A stretch of DNA of 64,000 nucleotides from Rotaria sp. Silwood1 (Eukaryota > Rotifera > Eurotatoria > Philodinida > Philodinidae), in the NCBI GenBank assembly GCA_905250075.1, contig CAJNOP010000874.1, forward strand, positions 16,468-80,467, read 5' to 3'. Position 1 is the first letter of the stretch. Every line of letters begins with the position of its first letter. Positions 36,501 through 46,000 of this stretch are shown in pieces. The notes below the pieces were generated by a model. The model was not told the DNA's origin, made no database searches, and worked only from the letters and a program-made list of their open reading frames with translations. The position numbers were made by a program, and so were the translations under genes.

Positions 36501-36676
36501 CTTTTCGAGACGTTATAAGTGAGTTTCCTAAAACCTAGCAAAAATAAGCAGAAATAGAAAAATGCGTAACTCAGTCTAGGTAAGTGGTAGATGGCTAATA
36601 TTGTTGTCGGAGATAGTAGTAAAGGTCTACTCTATAGTCTGAAAGTTTTAGATTGGAATGGTCTTTCTTCCAGGAA
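33503..36676. other. Intergenic, 3.2 kb, no gene recognised
   Basis: Mixed-composition sequence with only short ORFs (for example 33743-33952, 34830-35036 and 35638-35889), none with a domain or splice context I recognise. It may hold decayed coding or transposon DNA, given the relics on its left. Confidence 0.4.
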
Positions 36677-36725
36677 GGGTGTGGGTGTGGGTGGTGAAAT
36701 CTTCTCTTCAGCAACACCCACCCCA
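36677..36725. repeat. Telomere-like palindrome 6
   Basis: G-arm GGGTGTGGGTGTGGGTGG, core TGAAATCTTCTCTTCAGCAA, C-arm CACCCACCCCAT. The core is of the TCTTCTC type. Confidence 0.85.
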
Positions 36726-36762
36726 TAGCTACCAGATGGTCATTTATACTATAAATACCATA

Positions 36763-36959
36763 CAGTAACTAAACCCCCCCCTACAATAAAAGACCCCGGG
36801 TCTTCTATTATGGTCCAGCGAACTTTTGTAAATTTTGTAAATTTTTGCTGGTGAAAAAAAGAAATTTCTATGAAGTGACTCCTCCGGAGGGGTCTTCTAA
36901 AACGGGGGGTCTTCTAATATGGGGGGGTCTTTTATTATGAGGGGGGGTTTATGTTACAT
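36763..36959. mobile_element. Foldback/MITE-like element with poly-C terminal inverted repeats
   Basis: The left end (AGTAACTAAACCCCCCCC, then TACAATAAAAGACCCC) matches the reverse complement of the right end (GGGGTCTTTTATTATGAGGG, then GGGGTTTATGTTAC). Internally there are repeats of GGGTCTTCTA-N-AT-GGGG. No coding capacity. A related, more decayed fragment lies at 62268-62320. Confidence 0.75.
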
Positions 36960-37312
36960 TCAGGCCGCCGAATAGGAAGTCCATATACGATCGTATTTTG
37001 CCTTGTTACATGATTCCATGTTACGATCGTATATTTCCGTAACCATATATGCTCTTTTACGACCGTGATTGTTGACTTATACAGACAAATAAGGTGAATT
37101 TTAGTTTCTAGACAATATCCTTATAGCCTAGGGGAATTCATCAATAAAATACAACGTTCAATTAAAGTTTATTTGAAATATAGACGTACTGATCAAAAAG
37201 AGAATTTTATTCTAGTATTTTTGTTTTTAAATTTTCAATGAGAAATTATTCGTAAACAATCACTACTAATATAAAGTGAAAAGTTAATTTGAAAAAAAAA
37301 TATCTTGAAATA

Positions 37313-39613
37313 TTATTTTCTATCAATAATTTGCATCCAATCAGTTAAAAATTCAATTTTAAATCGAAATATTGCATCTTGTTCATAATAAATTGGAAAT
37401 GCTGTATTCCAGAGATTATTATGGAGATTTATAAATAAGCCATTTTTATTTATTCCTTGACAGTCAGCTATTGAATTATCAAAATTTAATAAATATTCTG
37501 ATGAACCAATTGAAATTAATGGTGCATCAAATGAATAAAGAGTAAATAATGGTTTTGCACTTATTTGATCATAAAAACGCACACCACCATGTCCAATAGC
37601 ATGTAATCGTCTTGAACCATAATCAACTATTTTTGATGGATCAACATCATAGCCAAGTACATCAATTTTCCATTGATTACATGTATCTGAAATCACAGGT
37701 AAGATTGGATTAAATTCAATCCAAATTGATTCTGGAATACGAGTTGCTGTTTTATTAAACCATTCTAATTGAATGAAAATTGTTGGCGGAGAATCTAATG
37801 GAAATGTATAATTTAACCATAATGTTTTACTTCCCCCATAATTTTCAATAATATCATCTGGAAATGTTAATTCAATAAGAAATGTTTTATTCATATTATC
37901 TCTCCACATTGAAATAACATATGGAAATAATGTTTGACTTTCAGAATTTGTTAAACCTGGTTTAGCAAAATCACCACATGGTGGTCCACAATTTGGATTA
38001 AATTGTAAATTAAAACGATTAAAATCATCATTTGAATATGTTTTATATTGAATACTACCTAACGTATTATTTATATTTGATAAATTTCTTCCGACATCAT
38101 CTTGAAGAAAAACAATTGCACCTGATGTATAATTAAAACCAACAGAAAATAGTATTGTTTCAAATAAATAATAATCTTTTGTTCGATTTAATGGTAATGG
38201 AATTTGAATAAATTGATCTAAATCAGGAAGTGATGGTTCAAGTTCTTTTAAAGTATCATTAATAAGTTTAATTAATGAAGGATCAGGTGAATTAAGTGGA
38301 TACAAATAAGATCGAGCTTCTTGCCATCCTTGTTCTAATAATTGAAAATCACTTCCATTTCTAACACGTGAAAATTCTTTATTATGATAATTAAATGCAT
38401 AATTCTCTTGTTTTAAATAACATCCCGTACATAAACCCCAATTATGTTCAGGATTTTTTAATAAACGAAATGAATAATTAAATATTGAAGATGAATATTC
38501 TTGATTAATTAAAAATCTTGATATTTGTCGATATGCTGCTTGTTTATATGGATCAGCGGCTACACCATATAACCATGTTGTTCCCCATTCATCTGTTATC
38601 ACTGGTAATTGATCTTTATATAATTCTAATAAAGATTTACTATATGTTTCTAAACTACTTGCTATTATTTCAGCATTTGGATAATGAGTTTTAATATTCG
38701 ACCATACTCGAATGACATCTGTAATATTTTGAGGTGGTCCGGTATTATCTAATGTAAAATGGTAAATCATAGCTTGATCAAATCCAGGCAAAACAACATC
38801 ACCACCATAGATACAAGATTCAGCTGAACATGGAGTTGTTGATGTAGGTTTATTATACATCATAACCAAAAGTTCGGTTTCAGTTTCTTCATGTTTCCAT
38901 ACAAATGCAGGCGGTAAATCAGCTCCGCGACAATTAAGATTAACACCAATATGAATTGATTTAATTCCATTTTCAGCAAATATAGGTATACTACTTATTG
39001 GATGACCCATATCATCTTTATGTGATGCACTTGTTTTTCTATTTTGATAAAAACGATCATCTAATATTGATGATATACTTAATGACATATTAAATAAATT
39101 TTTATCCATCATTGGAATAAACATTGAAAATGCATGTGCATGCCATGTTATATCACCTTGTTTAATAGCATTTGTAACTAATTCAATGGTTGTACGATTC
39201 GGTCGTTCATTGGTACATTGTGCAATATTATCAAAAAATTCTAAAAGTATCCATGGATGTGTAGTAAAAATAAAACGTTCTTCACCACCACGATCACGAA
39301 GTTCTTGTGCAAGACGTGCTGCATTAGGTAAATGTTGATTGAAATAAATAGAACAAACATTTGATGCAAAATTTGTAAAACCAACATCTAAATGTGTCAT
39401 GGAAACAACATGAACTTTTTTTATCCATGGATAAGTAGTGCTTGATGAACTTGATCTTGATAACTCAAGTCCAACTAAGAATGAAAATAGACAGAAAAGA
39501 AAACGAAACATGACCGTTTGACTTGTAATATCTTGTTTCACAGTTCTACCAAGTATTAAAAAAAAGAAAGATAAGAACGACAAAAGAACAACTGCATTTT
39601 TTTTCTCATTCAT
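37313..39613 (-). CDS. GH38-like alpha-mannosidase/DUF5054-type glycoside hydrolase, secreted
   Basis: A single intronless frame of 766 codons. The stop is TAG at 37313 and ATG codons are at 39613 and 39511. The second Met begins a clean signal peptide (MFRFLFCLFSFLVGLELS), so the 732-residue form may be the real one. The catalytic-domain start is VHVVSMTHLDVGFTN, with the His-x-Asp metal-binding pair typical of GH38-like enzymes. Later come FIFTTHPWILLEFF, ITWHAHAFSMFIP, SHKDDMGHP and VITDEWGTTWLYGVAADPYK, then beta-sandwich sequence. The pattern fits the DUF5054 branch of glycosidases related to alpha-mannosidases. Many N-glycosylation sites suggest secretion or a lysosomal location. The substrate is unknown. 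The lack of introns is notable. Confidence 0.8.
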   Translation of the reverse strand: MNEKKNAVVLLSFLSFFFLILGRTVKQDITSQTVMFRFLFCLFSFLVGLELSRSSSSSTTYPWIKKVHVVSMTHLDVGFTNFASNVCSIYFNQHLPNAARLAQELRDRGGEERFIFTTHPWILLEFFDNIAQCTNERPNRTTIELVTNAIKQGDITWHAHAFSMFIPMMDKNLFNMSLSISSILDDRFYQNRKTSASHKDDMGHPISSIPIFAENGIKSIHIGVNLNCRGADLPPAFVWKHEETETELLVMMYNKPTSTTPCSAESCIYGGDVVLPGFDQAMIYHFTLDNTGPPQNITDVIRVWSNIKTHYPNAEIIASSLETYSKSLLELYKDQLPVITDEWGTTWLYGVAADPYKQAAYRQISRFLINQEYSSSIFNYSFRLLKNPEHNWGLCTGCYLKQENYAFNYHNKEFSRVRNGSDFQLLEQGWQEARSYLYPLNSPDPSLIKLINDTLKELEPSLPDLDQFIQIPLPLNRTKDYYLFETILFSVGFNYTSGAIVFLQDDVGRNLSNINNTLGSIQYKTYSNDDFNRFNLQFNPNCGPPCGDFAKPGLTNSESQTLFPYVISMWRDNMNKTFLIELTFPDDIIENYGGSKTLWLNYTFPLDSPPTIFIQLEWFNKTATRIPESIWIEFNPILPVISDTCNQWKIDVLGYDVDPSKIVDYGSRRLHAIGHGGVRFYDQISAKPLFTLYSFDAPLISIGSSEYLLNFDNSIADCQGINKNGLFINLHNNLWNTAFPIYYEQDAIFRFKIEFLTDWMQIIDRK

Positions 39614-40487
39614 CCTATCAGATAAAATTTTCTGATGTTCTATTTATTGAGAACGTAGTGCTGAATGTATATTCAAAACATAAACAAAACAAATTCTTTG
39701 AAAGTTTCTTTAAATAAATTGTAGAACATGTTTGATGTATTTCTTGTTTAGACCCCTTTCGAGTTTATAAATAGATACTTGTCGGATAATGAATAAAAGA
39801 AAGTTTACGATATGATAATTTTTCTTTAATATTGTAGACACCAATTATTAATTATCTTGTTTGAATAAAACATTGCACTCTTGTTCCTGCCAACCTACTA
39901 ATGATAGCTTATCGAACAAACAATTGTCTTCCTTTAGCGCTACATTCACTATCAGTCTTGCACATAAAATTCAGTACAGAATGCATATCAGACACAACAT
40001 GATTAGTATCATAACTGTTTTGTTAAATTTGATAAATTGCACTTGAAAAGCATATCCATAAACCAATATTAGGATGTGGATGCAGTGGGTATGGAGTGTG
40101 GATGTGGGGTAGGTGAGAGTGTTCTTTTAACCAAAACTCCACACCCATACTCACACCCACACGCAACCCCAAGATTTTCCATGCATGTACCCCAAACCCT
40201 TTTTTCACTATTTTTCAAATGTGTGCTTCATTGTTCCAAAATCTTGCGCCGAATCGCATCTTTTGATTTTTTTCACTTCTAAACTATCAAAGAAATGCAC
40301 CTTGTTCTGGTCAGAGAAATTTTCTATCAGGAAATGTTTTGAGAGCATCAGACAATTGATTTTTCATCTGTAAACAGCTGTCTTTTGCTTGGAAAGCCAG
40401 CTACAAAATAATAAGAGATGATAAAAATGTATAGTCTCGAGTTATTTATTGAAAGAAAAGGTAAAATTTAAACTGTTAGAAGGAAAT
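39614..40487. other. Intergenic with one hairpin
   Basis: Upstream region of the GH38-like gene, palindrome 7 (40072-40166), and the 3' end of the cysteine-rich peptide gene with its AATAAA (minus strand, 40445-40450). Confidence 0.55.
40072..40166. repeat. Telomere-like palindrome 7
   Basis: G-arm with GGATGTGGATGCAGTGGGTA and later GAGTGTGGATGTGGGG, core GAGTGTTCTTTTAACCAAAA, C-arm CTCCACACCCATACTCACAC. Confidence 0.8.
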
Positions 40488-40721
40488 CTAACAGCACCTG
40501 CATGACAGGCGACAAGTATTGTCCGGACAGCAGTATTTTTTTTGTTGACGACTTGAAGCCGAATGGGGTCCATGTTTCATCATTAGGGAACCAGAAGAAC
40601 GGATGCGACGATGAAATTTGAGCTTGACATTATAGTCGTTCACCAAATTGCCGCTATAGACGGATGCGACCGTGACAGATCCGATGAAAAAGAGCAGTAA
40701 AAGGAAGGACGAGAGTCGCAT
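40488..40721 (-). CDS. Small secreted cysteine-rich peptide, CC-C-C-CC framework (toxin-like or antimicrobial-like)
   Basis: Seventy-seven codons with no intron, ATG at 40721 and stop TAG at 40488-40490. A clear signal peptide (MRLSSFLLLLFFIGSVTVAS) is followed by a basic pro-region and a Lys-Lys pair. The mature C-terminus has six cysteines spaced CC-x4-C-x3-C-x-CC. This is the arrangement called framework III, best known from M-superfamily conotoxins, but the same spacing can arise in unrelated defence or signalling peptides, and no wider similarity was recognised. Promoter and 3' signals support a real gene: a TATA-like tract about 43 bp upstream (40764-40782) and AATAAA about 38 bp after the stop. 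The coding part is richer in G+C than its surroundings. Function unknown. Confidence 0.7.
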   Translation of the reverse strand: MRLSSFLLLLFFIGSVTVASVYSGNLVNDYNVKLKFHRRIRSSGSLMMKHGPHSASSRQQKKYCCPDNTCRLSCRCC

Positions 40722-40763
40722 TTTCAATGTTCTGTGTACTACTGTAGGAGAGGCGTAAGACTG

Positions 40764-40782
40764 GATATATATACATATATAT
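40764..40782 (-). promoter_or_regulatory. TATA-like box of the cysteine-rich peptide gene
   Basis: A palindromic run GGATATATATACATATATAT lies about 43-60 bp upstream of the ATG, the right distance for a short leader. Confidence 0.4.
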
Positions 40783-41253
40783 GTCCCAATTTACAGCAAT
40801 GACAATAGTGATATTTATCTTTGATTTTACTCAATTCCTCATTCCTTTCTTGGTATAGTGGAAGACACATTTGGACGATAAAATCTTTTGTGACTGTTCC
40901 TTTATCCTGCACTTTTGATTAATAAAGGATGAATCGACTCAAAATACAATGTCAATAGTCGCTAAGCTTCGCCTATACCACCTAGGAAGGAGGAACTGAC
41001 GTGAGTAAAAACAAAAGGTAAATAGCTTACGCATCATAACAGCATTTTCTCATCATCTATAGATGAACAGAACACCAAATAGTTGATGAGAATGTGAACA
41101 CTCAACACGAACGCAGATAAAAAATAAAAAAACGAACTACTCTTCTATACATTCAATCTCATAACATGAATATATCTCTGTCGATCCTTACTACTATTGT
41201 TAACGATGTATTCGGATAGAATCGATGGTTTTTTATGCATCTCCAATCCAATA

Positions 41254-41319
41254 AGGGTGGGGTGTGGGTGTGGATGTGAGTGTTGTTCATCCTATTAGTC
41301 ACACCCACATCCACACCTA
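41254..41319. repeat. Telomere-like palindrome 8
   Basis: Begins AAGGGTGGGGTGTGGGTGTG, core GTGTTGTTCATCCTATTAGT, C-arm CACACCCACATCCACACC. The core is the reverse complement of the core of palindrome 14 (GACTAATAGGATGA). Confidence 0.9.
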
Positions 41320-42095
41320 ATCAATTAAAATCTTGATTTTGTTTCACAAAAATAGGATTTTCAGTTTCCATTAGGCTCATAGGATTTTGAAATTTTAATC
41401 GATTTTAATCCTTAAAATTTTTCGCTGGAAAGTTGAAATAAAAAATCCGATGCTCGGGTTCAGTAGCCAGATTTTTCTTATTCCTATTGAAACCGACGAT
41501 AACCAGGAAGAACGGACCGTCGTAAATGATCATCATATTTCTAATTCTAAATTCTTGCTATTTTCCGATCGGGAGCAAAAACTTTCGCTCGGGTTTCAGT
41601 TGGAAATTCATTGAACTGGGTACTGAAATCATTAGCCTGGATTAGAATAACCTAGAACAATCACTTCATACATTGTTACATTACTTCATGATCCATAAAT
41701 ATCTCTGCTAAAAAGGTCATAGACATTTGTTATCTGTATTATGATAATGGCCATTTCTCATAGCACAATTTAACATAATATCATATGAAAAATAGAGGAC
41801 GCAAATAAATATAAATGTGTAGCGCTATAGATATATAAATCGATCGAAAATAATTCGACCTATCTTCTGACGATAAATAGAGAATTTCAATCTGTTAATT
41901 TAAACTTTTTTGTTGAAATAATTGGGATTATAATTAGTGTTTGTTGATGCGTTTTATGTTATTTGTTTAAATATAAACACTCATTAGGGCTCTGCATTAC
42001 AAGTAAGCACAATAAAGAGTTAGCGGAAAAAAGTAAAAAAAAACGAAAGATAGAGCAGTACAACAAATGAATTATTTATTAATCGAGCCAGAGCC

Positions 42096-42158
42096 GGTGT
42101 GAGTGTTGGATGGGTTGACACATCAATCCAACATTTTCACCTAAACCACACTCTCACT
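42096..42158. repeat. Telomere-like palindrome 9 (degenerate)
   Basis: GGTGTGAGTGTTGGATGGGT, core TGACACATCA, then ATCCAACATTTTCACC and ACCACACTCTCAC. It is decayed but still folds back. Confidence 0.65.
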
Positions 42159-43034
42159 GATCGGATCAGAAAATACGAAACCTTGTGTTTAACAAAGTTT
42201 CAGAAAACTGGCTGGTTATCAGGAATCATAATCCAGACCACAAAAAGTAATAACGAGTAGTAAAAAAAATTATGTTTGATCTTATGCTGATGATGGATTG
42301 TAAATAAGAAATGGAAGAAAAGAGAGAACCAAATTAGCAGTAATGATGAGGGAAAGGGTAAAAATAAAATTAATATTCAGTCATGTGAGTAAGCCTTTCA
42401 ATTCGAAGAAGTTGCGTTTTTCTGATTAAGTTTTCTGCGAATCTTTCGTTGAGAAACCAAAACAAAACTGTTTAACAACAATTATATTAGATTCCAAGAC
42501 TGAATATATTTGCACAATACAACCGATTTTTTGAACAGAATACTGAGCAAAATAGTACTACTTCGCGTCACGTAGATTTTGTTTTGTAAGCAAACGAACA
42601 ACCTGAATGACTTTGACGCAATATGATATTCTATTCAATCAGAATTGATTGACTACAAATTTCCTTAGCTTTTACAAATAAACATGAGAATATCTATAGA
42701 AACATGAAAATCTGAGACAGCGAATAGTTTTGTTCTAGACTGTCTCGTTTATACTTCATGTAAGTAAAACCAATGAGAGGTGAATACACACATATTTAAT
42801 CTTTTATGGAACGATATTGACGTAGGAAAAGAGAACTCGAACCAAGAATATATTCATTTATACGAATCGGAGCAGAGTGAATCTGAATCCCATGAAATCA
42901 AATGAGGCTAACAACTTGATTCATTAGAAGAGATATTAGTTTATTCGTGTGACTGTTAGTAAATATATTAAGATTATTTGGAGTATTCAATTAAAGATAA
43001 TGAAAAAAAACTCAGAGCAAAACAATAACCAAGC

Positions 43035-46000
43035 CTAAGTCCAAACATGAATGGGAGCCAGACCTACACAAGCGAAAGTCAATTTACTTTTCAAAATATC
43101 AATATCACATACCTTCACGTGTTCGACAACTGGGTAGATAATTTTCTTCATCGAGAAAATAAATCGGATATTTGACTACTAGACCTTGAATATCTTTCAA
43201 TTTTTCGTGAGCCTAATCGTGAAAAAGCGCAGAACATTCAAAGAATCAAGTAAAATACATATCGAAACATACTTTATGGGGATCGATATCTTTGAGTTTG
43301 GGCTTGAGAGTATAGTTGCCAACTTGCTCAAAACATCGCACATGATCACTGGGCAATGTTCCAAAAATTTCTTCGTAGATCAATGTATTCTTATGCGCCA
43401 CTTGTCGAAAATAATTATAGAATTGATCGGAAATTGGATCACTTACGTCGATTTTGTTCTTGTTCTCCCACATAGTACCAAGCATCATTCTACTCTCACA
43501 AAAATCGATCATCTAAATTTGATCTGTGAAAAATCCAAGAACATACGAAAAGAGTCTTCTACGCCAACTAGAACAAAATTTTCCGACGCGAACCGGTCGA
43601 CCATCAAATAGACAGTCTTCCTCTTCAATATCGTTGATCACCACACACAATTCACTGTCACGTTGACCAAGTAAAGAACGATCATTGATATTCGCACTTC
43701 CACAAATTGCCATGCGATCATCAACAATCATCAGCTTAGAATGAACATAGATAATCTCCGTTACCTATGGTAAGTTTATATGTGAGGTTATATGTTGAGA
43801 AAAAAAGAATCTCTTCGATACATACTAAATTACCCATCAGTATATCATGCTGCCGAAGACCGAAAAAACTAATATAATCATCGGATGAAACACCTGAAAA
43901 AGAATGGCATAACAAATTCGCTGAAATTCACGACTCACCAGCTGCTTCAAGTCGTTTGAATAGTGACATATCACCTTTGGAGATCGATCGCATAATAAAA
44001 TAGAGTGAGGCTTGAACGACATTGACATTATCGGAGGCAGTCAAAAGAGGAAGTAGAATATAGATACGAAATTTTTCTCTTGATCTTTTGAAAACGGAAT
44101 GATCAATGTGTAAAGAAAGAAACAATATTTACTTGTGTGCACGTAGCACTCGTTGATAGAGAGCCTCTCCAAATCGATTCTGAATCGTTGAATCATTAGC
44201 GATTGTGACGAAAAATTGATTCTTAACGAAAAGAAGGATGATCCTGTGCTTTTTTTTCTCCTCATCAATAGACAAACCTCAATATAGATAAAATATTTGG
44301 CAGCATCAATCATTTGTACGTAGGCGTTATGAATCGATGTTTCGATGGTTCTTATGCCTGCTGACCATGTGCCAACTGAACGAACACACTGTTCATTTAA
44401 ATGAAAGAAGCTTATAATAAATAATTTGTTTCATATTTGCTTACTTGAGCATTGATCTGATACGGCTTACCATTAAGAAATTCTTTCCAATTGTTTACAG
44501 TTAATTCTTCTTTATCATCATATGTCTTCGGCAACAGGAATGGGTAAAATGGATCGTAGAGAAATTTTTCACACTAGATAAAAAAAAAATAAATCGATAA
44601 CCGAATTCAATTGGCGATTGAAAAGATAGAAACCTTGTGAATATTCCAGCGTTGTATGAAATGTCGCGCAGCATCTCGCGCTACTTCACCGAAGACCACA
44701 AGAGCTTCATCGTGCCAAGGCATACGCGGTATCATCTTTCGATCGATTAAGTCTGTCGAAAATTCTAAAATTAGCAAGGAAGAATGATGAAAGAAATTTG
44801 AAATACCTTCGTTATATCTTTCGACATCTTCAATATTTCTTTCGTAGAGATTAAAATAATCTTTCCCGATGAAATATTGATTTTTGATATCCATGATTGG
44901 TTGATGTTCTTGCGCTTTGTCTTCATCATATGAATCTTCTTTGTCTGTTTCGTTTATTGAAAAGAAAGCAAAAACATTAGCATCTAGAATTCATTGAGAT
45001 ATGCCGTATCCTACCGCCATCAATGTTATTTCCGCTTTTCTCGCCGTCAATAACTTCGTTTGAAGAACAGATCGTTTTTTTTATTTGGTCAGTATCCTGC
45101 AATTCACATTTTATTATCGGTCTGATTCAAAAAACAATGTCTCATTTCGAACAACTTCGCTTATCAGTACTATAAAATTGAATAGAATGATCAAACTGCC
45201 ATTCGAATAGGCCATGTCCTTGATTCCATCTTTTTTTCTATACTTACACCTGACTTTCTCAGCTAGGACTCAATGTTCAACATTTCGTTATGTATCGAGT
45301 CTTTTCTTGCATAATACAATGATGGTGAAATTTTGTTCTGTCAATTCCTTTTCAAAAGTTGGTTCGCAGTTATATTTACTTGTTCGATTGTTTCGGCGGT
45401 CATCACCTTTGCAGCCTCTACCGTTGTTTTGTCAGCTACTGTGCTTCTTTTTTCAGTGATATCGGATGCCGCCTTCAATCTTCTATCATTCGTTTCACCC
45501 AAGTCGACAAGACTAGAAAAGAAAATGAGCAATTCGATATATCGAATCATAAATTTTCACGGAGTTCAATGTCAGAATAGAAGTTTCACAAACTTCCTCG
45601 TACAAAATACTTACCGATGAAATTCATCGTCCCAACGGCCGAAACACAAATCGATACCACCAATAAATGCAATTTTCTGATCAATAATCAATGTTTTCTC
45701 ATTGTGCGACCACAATAATGCACTACTATTAATCAGATTATGATTCGGATGTCGAATTACCTTTGAGCAACCAAATAGAACAATGAAAATATGCTCATTT
45801 AGATAGATATTGACTTACTTTAATATTACCCATTTTACTCTTGCTGATTAATGCTTGTTCGGTATACGAACTATTTACATGAGTAACAAAGGACAATTCT
45901 TTGAAGATCATCACATAAACACGAACACCTTCATCCTTATCATGAAAGGCACAGATAAGCTGAAATCAGAAGAAGAACTAGAGAAGCATACGTACCGCTA

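Larger units (their letters stand above)
40783..43034. other. Intergenic, 2.3 kb, two hairpins
   Basis: Contains palindromes 8 and 9 and otherwise AT-rich DNA. A segment at about 41380-41620 has repeated TTTTCGCT/GGGTTTCAG-like words and somewhat higher G+C, perhaps decayed mobile DNA. No gene was recognised. Confidence 0.45.

Noticed and set aside
40722..40727. Two-residue N-terminal extension of the cysteine-rich peptide
   Set aside because: The upstream start is TTG; the first ATG is at 40721 and begins the signal peptide directly.
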